A stretch of DNA of 13,824 nucleotides, taken from Balneolales bacterium. Its GTDB lineage: Bacteria; Bacteroidota; Rhodothermia; Balneolales; HLUCCA01. Made by a program: the position numbers and the translations under genes. This document shows positions 1-7,325 of this stretch, piece by piece. Location of the stretch: NCBI GenBank assembly GCA_022565415.1, contig JAIUMT010000056.1:1-13824 (forward strand), in the 5' to 3' direction. Under the pieces are notes generated by a model that searched no databases, was not told the DNA's origin, and was given only the letters and a program-made list of their open reading frames with translations. The number at the start of each line of letters is the position of its first letter. Positions within the stretch are counted from its first letter, which is position 1.

Positions 1-325
1 CGCGGTGGGGACCGCCGGTGGGGGTGCGGGGGGGGAGCGTGGCGGTCGGGGGTCCTTTCCGGCGGCGTGGGGGGTTGTTGCTCCGGGGTTAGTATATGCT
101 TCGTTCGGATTTGTCGGGGAGTGTGGTGGTGGATGATTTTGGGCGGGATCAACGGATGCGGTTGGGGCGCGATCGCGGGATTTTCAGGGGGTCGGTTCGG
201 GTGGAGCCGGGCGCGGGGTGGATGTGGCAGATGAGGGTTGAGGTGCAGTCGTGGTGGGGTGAGCAGTTATCTCAGGCAGATGACGAGTTTCGGGGGATGG
301 GCGTGACTCAGGTTGTGCGGTATAG
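1..325. other. Abnormally G-rich segment at left edge
   Basis: By hand count, bases 1-100 hold 54 G, 20 C, 21 T and 5 A; 101-200 hold 47 G and 201-300 hold 50 G. Bases 301-400 drop to 24 G with near-even composition, which is normal for the rest of the window. The change falls at about 310-330, inside the first gene, and the reading frame runs across it without interruption. Within 96-310 about two thirds of third codon positions are G and almost none are A. It may be a contig-edge sequencing or assembly artefact, or a real strand-biased segment. Confidence 0.85.
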
Positions 326-620
326 CAGAGGTCCGTTCGAACTGATCGGACAATACACACTTTTCAACACCGATAACTACGACACCAGAGTGTACAGCTA
401 CGAATATGATCTATTGAACCAGGTTCGGATTCCGTCATTTGCGGGGAAAGGTCAGCGGATGTACATTCTCGGACAAATTAGAGCCGGGGAAAGATTTCTA
501 TTTCGAGGCAAAATTGGCAGAACCGAGTATACAGATCGCTTCGCCATTGGAAGCGGACACGACCTCACAAATGGCAACTATAGAATCGATTATGGACTTC
601 AAATGCAAATACGGTTGTAA
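96..620 (+). CDS. C-terminal part of a probable helix-hairpin-helix / outer-membrane barrel protein
   Basis: The product (174 residues from this ATG) resembles the C-terminal part of Bacteroidota-type 'helix-hairpin-helix domain-containing' (ComEA-like) proteins, whose long C-termini look like outer-membrane beta-strands. Visible signs are alternating polar/aromatic strands (residues 44-52 and 82-91), the segment NTDNYDTRVYSYEYDLL (91-107), RIPSFAGKGQRMY (111-123), and a final strand pair after IGSGHD (151-156). No helix-hairpin-helix motif is present in what can be seen. An in-frame TAG at 90-92 sits just before this ATG, and the frame upstream of it is open to the window edge but reads as Gly/Arg-rich low-complexity sequence. 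The ATG is therefore probably not the true start: the gene is likely 5'-truncated by the window edge or damaged by poor sequence there. The family call rests on recognition of the C-terminal pattern and is moderate. Confidence 0.6.
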   Translation: MLRSDLSGSVVVDDFGRDQRMRLGRDRGIFRGSVRVEPGAGWMWQMRVEVQSWWGEQLSQADDEFRGMGVTQVVRYSRGPFELIGQYTLFNTDNYDTRVYSYEYDLLNQVRIPSFAGKGQRMYILGQIRAGERFLFRGKIGRTEYTDRFAIGSGHDLTNGNYRIDYGLQMQIRL

Positions 621-774
621 CTAAAAGCTATACTTCGGTCATGGCTACTTAACAAAAATTTAAAAATACACATATGCTCACTCGTTCGAACCAACTATTG
701 TTTAGCTCATTTGACTAGCATAAAGTTCTTTCGCCGTACCAAATATTCCCAGTTTTGAACGTCAATTAATGATT

Positions 775-2163
775 CTATTTGCTAGTTAACTCAAAAGAAA
801 AACGCGTCTCTTTGTTCGGTTCGCTATAGACCAGAATATCAGAACCATGTGCGTCTAAAATACTTTTCACCACGGCAAGTCCGAGACCCGTACCGCCTTT
901 GTCGCGCGACCGTGCTTTATCCGTTCTGTAAAAACGGTCGAATAATTGGGGAATAGTATCACTCGAAATGCCAATTCCGGTATCATAAACCACTATTTCC
1001 ACCTTTTTGTCTTTTACTGAATACCTCAGCCCGACTTCCCCATCTGTTGTGTACTTAACCGCATTGGATATCAAGTTTTCGAGTACCTGTTCGATTTTGG
1101 AAGCATCAGCCAGTACCCGACACGGCGTTTTCTGAATATTCAGCTTTAATGACTTTCTATTGGCCTCTTCCTCATACAACGCTTCAATCCGCGATGTCAC
1201 CCGCTGCAAATCAAACCACTGTTGCTGAATGAAATTCTCATCAGAATCGTATCGCTGCAACGTAAGCAAATCTTTGAACAGCGAACTTATCCGTTCGGCT
1301 TGTGTCCGTGCATTCTGCATATACTTCTGCTTTTTCTCCTCGTCTATTCCTCCAACCTGAAGCAGTTCCATAGAGGCCATAATGGTATGCAGCGGATTTC
1401 GAATCTCATGCGTAATGTCAGCAAAAAACTGTGATTGCTTCTCATTTATTTTGGATAACCGCTCGTTGTCTTCTCGTAAACGCTCGGCCATATAGTTAAT
1501 CGATCGGGCCAAATCGGCAAATTCATCACTCCTGTCGGTTAACTCGACCTTCTCTCGTTTTCCATCAGCTACTTTTTGTGCGGCATCTTTCAACTGTAGA
1601 ATGGGCTTCGATAAATACCGTGCAAAGATCCAACTCACTAGCAAAATGATGACAATTGAAATGAACATCCCAGTATATATAATCCAGCGAATAGTCGTTA
1701 TTGGAGCGTAAATCGTTTCTTTCAACTGGGAAACCCGAATAAAACCAAGCTCAAAATCGGCATTCATCAACGGATTGAAAACATAAATGGCTTCGTTATA
1801 ACGTTCGTTCACCAGCACCATATCGTGCATATAAACACTTCGTTGAATATCCTGACTCAATTCGGCATTCATATCACCCGTAAACCCTTCCGATTCCCCA
1901 AAAATGACGTCTCCATTTTCATCATACACCGTTATTGCATATCCAGAGACTTCTTCAATAACAGATAAGCGATTTCCAAACTGTCCATCCCGAGGGAATT
2001 CCTGCACCGTAAGTGCCAGCCACTTTGCCTGTTCCTGTATCGTCTGCTGACCCTCCTCCAACAAATAATTCCGAATGAACATGATGGCATAGCTGCTCAC
2101 CGCTGTTACCCCGAAAATGAGCAGTAAAGTAAACGTGATCGATATTTTAGCCCTGATTTTCAT
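775..2163 (-). CDS. Sensor histidine kinase (HAMP-HisKA-HATPase)
   Basis: This is an inner-membrane sensor kinase of 462 residues that should autophosphorylate on histidine and pass the phosphate to the response regulator encoded just upstream. TM1 is at about residues 9-31, an extracytoplasmic sensor region at 32-155, TM2 at about 158-181, HAMP at about 182-235, and HisKA at about 244-305 with phospho-acceptor His252 in THEIRNP. The ATPase domain has the N box with Asn367 (NLISNAVKYT), the G1 box DTGIGI with Asp394, the F box LFDRFYR, and the G2 box GGTGLGLA (423-430). All key residues are present, so the enzyme should be active. The sensor part contains a Cache/PAS-like stretch (GYAITVYDENGDVIFGE, 74-90), but no ligand can be named. 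Its ATG lies 7 bp after the regulator's stop, so the two genes form an operon with the regulator first. Confidence 0.95.
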   Translation of the reverse strand: MKIRAKISITFTLLLIFGVTAVSSYAIMFIRNYLLEEGQQTIQEQAKWLALTVQEFPRDGQFGNRLSVIEEVSGYAITVYDENGDVIFGESEGFTGDMNAELSQDIQRSVYMHDMVLVNERYNEAIYVFNPLMNADFELGFIRVSQLKETIYAPITTIRWIIYTGMFISIVIILLVSWIFARYLSKPILQLKDAAQKVADGKREKVELTDRSDEFADLARSINYMAERLREDNERLSKINEKQSQFFADITHEIRNPLHTIMASMELLQVGGIDEEKKQKYMQNARTQAERISSLFKDLLTLQRYDSDENFIQQQWFDLQRVTSRIEALYEEEANRKSLKLNIQKTPCRVLADASKIEQVLENLISNAVKYTTDGEVGLRYSVKDKKVEIVVYDTGIGISSDTIPQLFDRFYRTDKARSRDKGGTGLGLAVVKSILDAHGSDILVYSEPNKETRFSFELTSK

Positions 2164-2170
2164 ATTATAT

Positions 2171-2881
2171 TCAACCCACTATTTCCCGATCTATCCCATA
2201 TCCATGTCCGCGATATGTTTTGATAATTGCCCCATTTTCACCCAACTTCAACCTGAGATTCTTGATGTGCACATCAACGGTTCGATCAAATACAAACGAC
2301 TCATCCTCGCTGATGTACTCCAATATATCCTGTCGGGAGAATACTCGTTTTGGATGCTGCACGAGCAACTCGATAATGCTGTACTCTTTGGCGGTTAAGT
2401 CGAGATTTTTACCCGAAGACTGAACCGTAAGAGATTCTTTGTCAATAGTTAACCCAGCCAATTGAATAATATTTGAAGAACTCCCCTCCCGCTCAGAAGT
2501 TCTGCGTCTCAACAACGATTTCACATAAGCTAAAATCAGATTTAAACTGGCCGGTTTTGGGATGTAATCATCGGCGCCAATTGTGAGTCCGGCGATTTCA
2601 TCTTGTTCTTCATCTTTAGCGGTAAGGAAAATCACCGGAATCGAATTCAGAATCGAGTGCTCACGAATGAATTTGCAAATCTGCCTACCATCAGCGCCCG
2701 GAACCATAATATCCAGTATGGCCAGGTCCACTTCCGAAGCGCTCCGACTCAAGATTTCCAGCGCACGATTTCCATCATTTGCCACCAAAACCCGGAAATC
2801 GTTCATCTCTAAAAACGCAGTTAACATCTCTGCTGAGGGGATCTCATCTTCAACTAAAAGTATCGTTTTGGGCTTGCTCAC
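2171..2881 (-). CDS. OmpR-family response regulator (REC + winged helix)
   Basis: This is the cytoplasmic DNA-binding partner of the downstream kinase. The REC domain (about 5-120) has acidic pocket residues Glu11/Asp12, phospho-acceptor Asp57 (ILDIMVPGADG), Thr87 and Lys109 (IPKP). An OmpR/PhoB-type winged-helix domain follows (about 137-233), with the recognition-helix and wing pattern RTVDVHIKNLRLKL and IKTYRGHGYGID. The length (236 residues) is typical. The start is GTG: an in-frame TAA lies four codons upstream and no ATG fits between, so GTG at 2881 is the best start, with no clear ribosome binding site. Its 5' end is divergent from the SDR gene across 195 bp that should hold both promoters, though I could not identify convincing boxes. 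Targets are unknown. Confidence 0.95.
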   Translation of the reverse strand: MSKPKTILLVEDEIPSAEMLTAFLEMNDFRVLVANDGNRALEILSRSASEVDLAILDIMVPGADGRQICKFIREHSILNSIPVIFLTAKDEEQDEIAGLTIGADDYIPKPASLNLILAYVKSLLRRRTSEREGSSSNIIQLAGLTIDKESLTVQSSGKNLDLTAKEYSIIELLVQHPKRVFSRQDILEYISEDESFVFDRTVDVHIKNLRLKLGENGAIIKTYRGHGYGIDREIVG

Positions 2882-3076
2882 AACAGATATTTACTCAGAA
2901 TTTGTTCAACTGAAATATACACAATCGCAAACAGTTCTGTGCGCGTTCCGTAAACCTAATAGCGATTCCGTAGAATGTTGAATGGTTTGGATTAAATTAA
3001 GTGTTTACATTTACGGGCTCATTGCTCATTTCACAACTATTATTCACCGATTACAACTTTATATTTTTCGACACCC

Positions 3077-3886
3077 ATGAATTTTTACAAAAACTCAGTG
3101 GTTTGGCTTACGGGCGCATCCTCAGGAATTGGGGAAGCTTTAGTTCCTGAACTGCTCAAAAAGGGTGCCAATATTATTATCTCAGCCCGTCGCGAAGCCG
3201 AATTAGACAGAATTTTCAATGAATATGGCGGCGACCGCGACCGGATCTTTGTTCTGCCTTTCGACCTTGCAGACCACGCTTCCTTACCCAGAATGGTGCA
3301 CGAGGCGATAAGCTGGAAAGGTCACGTCGATATTCTCATCAACAACGGAGGAATTTCTCAACGCGCATTTGCTCACGAAACATCCCTCGAGATCGAAAAG
3401 CAGATTTTTGATGTAAATTATTTCGGAACAGTTGAGCTCACAAGGCATATCGTCCCTCACATGATGGCTCGAAAATCCGGACATATTGTAGTTATTAGCA
3501 GTGTTTTGGGCAAAATGAGTGTCCCACTTCGATCAACCTACAGCTCATCTAAACACGCACTACACGGATATTACGATGCCCTTCGTGCAGAACTCCATCA
3601 GGCAAATGTGAAAGTCGTTTTGGTTTGTCCCGGTTATATAAAAACTGAAGTTTCCATCAACGCGCTTCGAGCCGACGGACGCAAACATGCCACCCTCGAC
3701 AAAACTCAGGCGAAGGGAATGGAGGCGGATGTGTTCTCCAGGAAAATGTTGCGAAAATTGGCTTCAGGCCGACAAGAATTCGCGATTGGTGGCATCGAAA
3801 TCCTCGCTATATACGCAAAACGATTTATCCCCTGGGCTGTCTCCCGCATAACCCAACGAATCACTCCTGTAATCCGAAACTTATGA
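3077..3886 (+). CDS. SDR-family NAD(P)-dependent oxidoreductase
   Basis: This is a classical short-chain dehydrogenase/reductase (269 residues). The Rossmann cofactor motif is TGASSGIG at 12-19, the NNGG motif is at 89-92, and the catalytic tetrad is Asn114, Ser142, Tyr155 and Lys159 (YSSSK). Two arginines after beta-strand 2 (SARRE, Arg38-Arg39) suggest NADPH rather than NADH. The C-terminal tail (about 240-265) is hydrophobic and basic and could lie against a membrane, as in DHRS7-like SDRs. The substrate cannot be told from sequence. The stop codon overlaps the next gene's ATG (ATGA, 3883-3886), so the two products are probably translationally coupled. The divergent two-component operon lies upstream. 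Confidence 0.92.
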   Translation: MNFYKNSVVWLTGASSGIGEALVPELLKKGANIIISARREAELDRIFNEYGGDRDRIFVLPFDLADHASLPRMVHEAISWKGHVDILINNGGISQRAFAHETSLEIEKQIFDVNYFGTVELTRHIVPHMMARKSGHIVVISSVLGKMSVPLRSTYSSSKHALHGYYDALRAELHQANVKVVLVCPGYIKTEVSINALRADGRKHATLDKTQAKGMEADVFSRKMLRKLASGRQEFAIGGIEILAIYAKRFIPWAVSRITQRITPVIRNL

Positions 3887-4224
3887 CATTCGACGTATTT
3901 TATGATTTTTGCATGAGCCTGCCACACACCAGTGAGACGTTTCCTTTCGACGAGACTACTCTTGTGCTGAAAGTACAAGATAAAATGTTCGCCCTGTGTG
4001 ACATCGACAAGTTTGAAAGCATCAATCTGAAATGCGATCCGGCGGAGGCACTCGAAATGAGAGAAATGTATCCGGAAATTGTGATTCCGGGCTATCACAT
4101 GAACAAAAAGCACTGGAATACTGTCAAAATGGACGGCGGATTACCCGATAATCTTGTCAAAGAGTGGATCAAAAATTCGTATGACCTCGTAGTTGCCGGA
4201 ATCCCGAAAAGTAAGCGACTATAA
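3883..4224 (+). CDS. MmcQ/YjbR family protein
   Basis: This is a small (113 residues) MmcQ/YjbR-like protein, a CyaY-like alpha/beta fold often annotated as DNA-binding on structural grounds. The family hallmark is PGYHMNKKHWNTV at 69-81; other typical features are the SLPHTSETFPF opening (12-22) and the LVLKVQDKMFAL strand pair (27-38). No catalytic function is established for the family. Its start overlaps the SDR stop by 4 bp, so co-expression with that enzyme is likely. Identity is firm and role unknown. Confidence 0.93.
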   Translation: MTFDVFYDFCMSLPHTSETFPFDETTLVLKVQDKMFALCDIDKFESINLKCDPAEALEMREMYPEIVIPGYHMNKKHWNTVKMDGGLPDNLVKEWIKNSYDLVVAGIPKSKRL

Positions 4225-4309
4225 ATACTCTTGCCCAATTCAATTACCCGCATATTTTATAACACATACGACTCCTTTATAGATGGATTTTTTGGGCAGA
4301 TTCCCTGAT

Positions 4310-4327
4310 ATTGGTTAGCATACCAAT
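4310..4327. repeat. Small inverted repeat upstream of ilvD
   Basis: Two perfect 6-base arms, ATTGGT at 4310-4315 and ACCAAT at 4322-4327, are separated by TAGCAT and centred about 40 bases before the ilvD start. It could be an operator or a weak hairpin. No T-run follows, so it is not a terminator. Six-base arms can arise by chance. Confidence 0.35.
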
Positions 4328-4359
4328 TATTTGCATCACAAAAACTTGTTAGGGAATTT

Positions 4360-6039
4360 ATGGGAACTGATGATAAACGCCGCCACTCTTCGGTGGTTGT
4401 AGACGGTGTAGACCGTGCACCTAGCCGCGCCATGTTACGAGCAGTCGGCTTCACCGACGACGATTTCAAAAAGCCACAAGTTGGCGTCGCTTCAACTTGG
4501 AGCATGGTTACTCCTTGCAACATGCACATCAATATATTAGCCGATGAAGCAGCCCGATCGGTGAGCGCATCCGGCGGAAAAGGCGTCGTTTTCAACACAA
4601 TAGCCGTTTCTGATGGAATTTCAATGGGAACTCAGGGCATGCGATATTCGCTTGTTTCCCGTGAAGTCATTTGCGACTCGATCGAAGCCGTCACCGAAGG
4701 ACAAGGATTCGACGGACTCATCACCATCGGTGGTTGCGACAAAAACATGCCTGGATGCGTGATGGCCATGGCCCGAATCAATCGACCTTCGGTATTTATT
4801 TACGGCGGAACAATTCAGCCCGGCAAAAATCGCCGCGATATCGTCTCCGTTTTTGAGGCTGTTGGAGCCCATGCCAAAGGCGACATCGACGACAAACAGC
4901 TCCACGAAGTTGAGTCAACGGCCATTCCGGGTCCCGGTTCTTGCGGAGGAATGTACACTGCCAACACCATGGCATCCGCTATCGAAGCTTTGGGACTCAG
5001 CCTCCCCAACAGTTCTGCCCAAGAGGCCATCTCAGACAACAAAAAGGATGATTGCGACCGCGCAGGACGTGCTGTTTTAAATCTGATCGAAAAAAATATT
5101 CGTCCATCTGACATCCTTAGCAAGAAATCATTCGAGAATGCGATAACGGTTGTGATTGCCATCGGTGGATCGACAAACGCCGTTCTTCACTTGATTGCGA
5201 TGGCCCACAGCGCCGGAATCACCCTCACACTCGATGATTTCACCCGAATTGGCGCAAAAACTCCGGTTTTAGCCGATGTTAAACCAAGTGGAAAATACCT
5301 GATGTCTGAACTCATCGAAATCGGTGGAATTCAACCGCTGATGAAAATGTTGCTCGACAAAGGTTTACTTCACGGAGACTGCCTCACCGTTACCGGCAAA
5401 ACTCTGGCAGAAAACCTTGCCGATGTTCAACCCTACCCTGCCGATCAGGACATCATCCGACCGTTTGATAATCCGGTGAAAAAAGACTCTCACTTGGTAA
5501 TTTTGTACGGAAATCTGGCTCCTGGCGGCGCTGTTGCTAAAATCAGCGGCAAAGAAGGACTCAAATTCACCGGTACAGCAAAAGTGTATTCCTCCGAAGA
5601 AAATGCATTAAAAGCCATTCTGGATGGAAGCATTCAAAAAGGCGATGTGATTGTAATTCGCTATGAAGGGCCAGTTGGTGGACCTGGAATGCGGGAAATG
5701 TTGAGTCCGACCTCGGCTATTATGGGCAAAGGCTTGGGTAAAGACGTCGCTTTAATCACCGATGGGCGGTTTTCGGGTGGTAGTCATGGTTTTGTTGTAG
5801 GGCATGTTACACCGGAGGCAGCCGTTGGTGGACCATTGGCTTTCGTTGAAACTGGCGACACCATCACCATCGACGCGGAAAAGCAGAAAATCATTTGGGA
5901 TGTAGCCGACGGAGTACTAAAACCCGGTCGCGGACTTTGGAAAGCTCCTGAATCACCAAAACGTGGGTTGCTGGCCAAATACGCAGATCATGTGTCGTCG
6001 GCATCTGATGGAGCCGTAACAGACGCATTTCCAGATTGA
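4360..6039 (+). CDS. ilvD: Dihydroxy-acid dehydratase
   Basis: IlvD is a cytoplasmic Fe-S enzyme that dehydrates 2,3-dihydroxy-isovalerate and 2,3-dihydroxy-3-methylvalerate to the 2-oxo acids leading to valine/leucine/pantothenate and isoleucine. At 559 residues it matches the shorter form of the family (the E. coli type is about 616). Candidate cluster cysteines are Cys53 (TPCNMHI), Cys126 (GGCDKNMPGC) and Cys195 (GPGSCGGMYTANTM). Lys128 of CDKN is the metal-bridging lysine position, and SDGISMG is at 84-90. TDGRFSGGSHG (467-477) contains the catalytic serine. The start has one of the few Shine-Dalgarno-like sites here, AGGG at 4351-4354, 5 bases before the ATG. No other ilv or leu gene is nearby, so it stands alone, facing the convergent gene at 6042 with only 2 bp between stops. 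Confidence 0.97.
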   Translation: MGTDDKRRHSSVVVDGVDRAPSRAMLRAVGFTDDDFKKPQVGVASTWSMVTPCNMHINILADEAARSVSASGGKGVVFNTIAVSDGISMGTQGMRYSLVSREVICDSIEAVTEGQGFDGLITIGGCDKNMPGCVMAMARINRPSVFIYGGTIQPGKNRRDIVSVFEAVGAHAKGDIDDKQLHEVESTAIPGPGSCGGMYTANTMASAIEALGLSLPNSSAQEAISDNKKDDCDRAGRAVLNLIEKNIRPSDILSKKSFENAITVVIAIGGSTNAVLHLIAMAHSAGITLTLDDFTRIGAKTPVLADVKPSGKYLMSELIEIGGIQPLMKMLLDKGLLHGDCLTVTGKTLAENLADVQPYPADQDIIRPFDNPVKKDSHLVILYGNLAPGGAVAKISGKEGLKFTGTAKVYSSEENALKAILDGSIQKGDVIVIRYEGPVGGPGMREMLSPTSAIMGKGLGKDVALITDGRFSGGSHGFVVGHVTPEAAVGGPLAFVETGDTITIDAEKQKIIWDVADGVLKPGRGLWKAPESPKRGLLAKYADHVSSASDGAVTDAFPD

Positions 6040-6041
6040 TC

Positions 6042-7205
6042 CTACTCCTTTAATTCGATCGCCAAAATATTAGCAACAGGTCGTTCACCATTAGCGTCGG
6101 ACGGCCTGTTTGCAATTTCGCCTCCTACTACCATTGTTGTAGAACCGCCTCCATCCAAATTCACAGCATTCCAGGCACCGATACTTTTTAGAAAATCGGC
6201 CATTTCAGTGAAATTCATGCCTATACTACCCGCTTGACGCCCATCGACCGTCCCCAGCCAAATCATTGTGCCGGATTTATTCGAAGCCACGAATGTTCGC
6301 GGATGTCGATTTTGCAAAAACGATTCGTTGAGGCCCTCAATTTCTACATTCTCACCAGTTGCATCTTCTCCATCTCTGAGAATGCGACCGCCGCCGCCAA
6401 TTACCTGGGTAATTTTGTTGTAAGCATTGTCTTTAAAGCCAAGAACAACTCGAAGCGTATCATATATTTGTATATTCGCATATTCGGATAAACAATCATG
6501 ATATGGCCCAACACTTATGATGCTCATTCCTTCTTCCATAGCCATACCTGCGTCTCCTAGTTGTCCCACAACCATTCGCAGCGTATCACCTGCTAACCAC
6601 TTCTCTCCGGCCAAAAGTCGCATACCTATTGTAATCCCGGAACTGTCACTCCTGTCCGCATTCCCAAAGTGCGAATTATAAAACATTGCCTGACCATTGT
6701 ACCGATGCCGGTTCACACCCGTTAGCGGCATTTCAACCCCATCAGCGTTGGTAACAGAGCCCGTAAAGGAAACACTATCGAAAAATAAATCACCATTTGT
6801 ATCGACTAAAACGTGCGACCGTCTGCTGTTTCCGCCGTGCACCCAAACTCCATCCATTACCTGATTACCGATTGGCAAAGTCGTCTGAAAACTAAAGAAA
6901 TCTGCGTTTACCGCGCCGGCAACTTGTCTGCCCGCTGTTTCCATGTCTAAAACTTGCTGTGTTGTAGATACCAATCCACCCGAACGCCAAGAGACAAGTC
7001 CGGCTTTTGCACGCTTTCGATCCAACTCAAGCAAATCGACGCGATACGGACCGCCCTCAAGTTCATACGTCAGGTAACGCACTCCCAAAGCGATTTCATC
7101 CTCGTGAAGTTTGTCCTGTTTATCAGCGTTCATGAATAAGAAAACCGCCAAACCAACTATGATCACCACAGCCAAAACTTGAAAAAAAACGCGTTTCATT
7201 CGCAT
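6042..7205 (-). CDS. Membrane-anchored phosphodiester glycosidase-like (NAGPA domain) protein
   Basis: The C-terminal half matches the phosphodiester glycosidase (NAGPA, formerly DUF2233) family, named after the human enzyme that uncovers mannose-6-phosphate; bacterial members are thought to act on cell-surface glycans. Family landmarks are AVNADFF (98-104), RHPRT (300-304), GTVDGRQAGSIGMNFTEMA (318-336), AVNLDGGGSTTMVV (347-360) and NRPSDANGERPVANIL (366-381). Residues 5-26 form a single hydrophobic helix with positive residues before it and no lipobox, so the protein is probably anchored in the inner membrane with the enzyme domain in the periplasm. The length (387 residues) fits a complete gene. 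Substrate is unknown. It is transcribed alone, divergently from the Ddl-like gene across 120 bp. Confidence 0.88.
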   Translation of the reverse strand: MRMKRVFFQVLAVVIIVGLAVFLFMNADKQDKLHEDEIALGVRYLTYELEGGPYRVDLLELDRKRAKAGLVSWRSGGLVSTTQQVLDMETAGRQVAGAVNADFFSFQTTLPIGNQVMDGVWVHGGNSRRSHVLVDTNGDLFFDSVSFTGSVTNADGVEMPLTGVNRHRYNGQAMFYNSHFGNADRSDSSGITIGMRLLAGEKWLAGDTLRMVVGQLGDAGMAMEEGMSIISVGPYHDCLSEYANIQIYDTLRVVLGFKDNAYNKITQVIGGGGRILRDGEDATGENVEIEGLNESFLQNRHPRTFVASNKSGTMIWLGTVDGRQAGSIGMNFTEMADFLKSIGAWNAVNLDGGGSTTMVVGGEIANRPSDANGERPVANILAIELKE

Positions 7206-7325
7206 AGAATTGTAAATTTATCGTTATAAAACCTTTGTAAAGTAGCCTGATGAAGCTACGAAAACAAGTGTAGCACGACATGAAATTATGTATCTTCATC
7301 GAATAATCCTGAAATCAGTTCATCT

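Noticed and set aside
621..774. Possible terminator between the two convergent genes at the left
   Set aside because: I looked on both strands for a stem followed by a T-run and found none worth reporting.
3706..4113. 135-codon minus-strand ORF across the SDR/YjbR junction
   Set aside because: It overlaps two well-supported plus-strand genes and shows no domain; it is a shadow ORF.
4283..4318. An 11-codon ORF (MDFLGRFPDIG) before ilvD as an attenuator leader peptide
   Set aside because: It lacks runs of Ile, Val or Leu codons, has no ribosome site, and the nearby inverted repeat is not followed by a T-run.
4815..5162. 115-codon minus-strand ORF inside ilvD
   Set aside because: It is antisense to highly conserved IlvD sequence, including the cluster cysteine at Cys195.
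7242..7259. GTAGC/GCTAC small inverted repeat between the glycosidase and Ddl genes
   Set aside because: Five-base arms with an 8-base loop are expected by chance, and there is no link to a start or stop codon.
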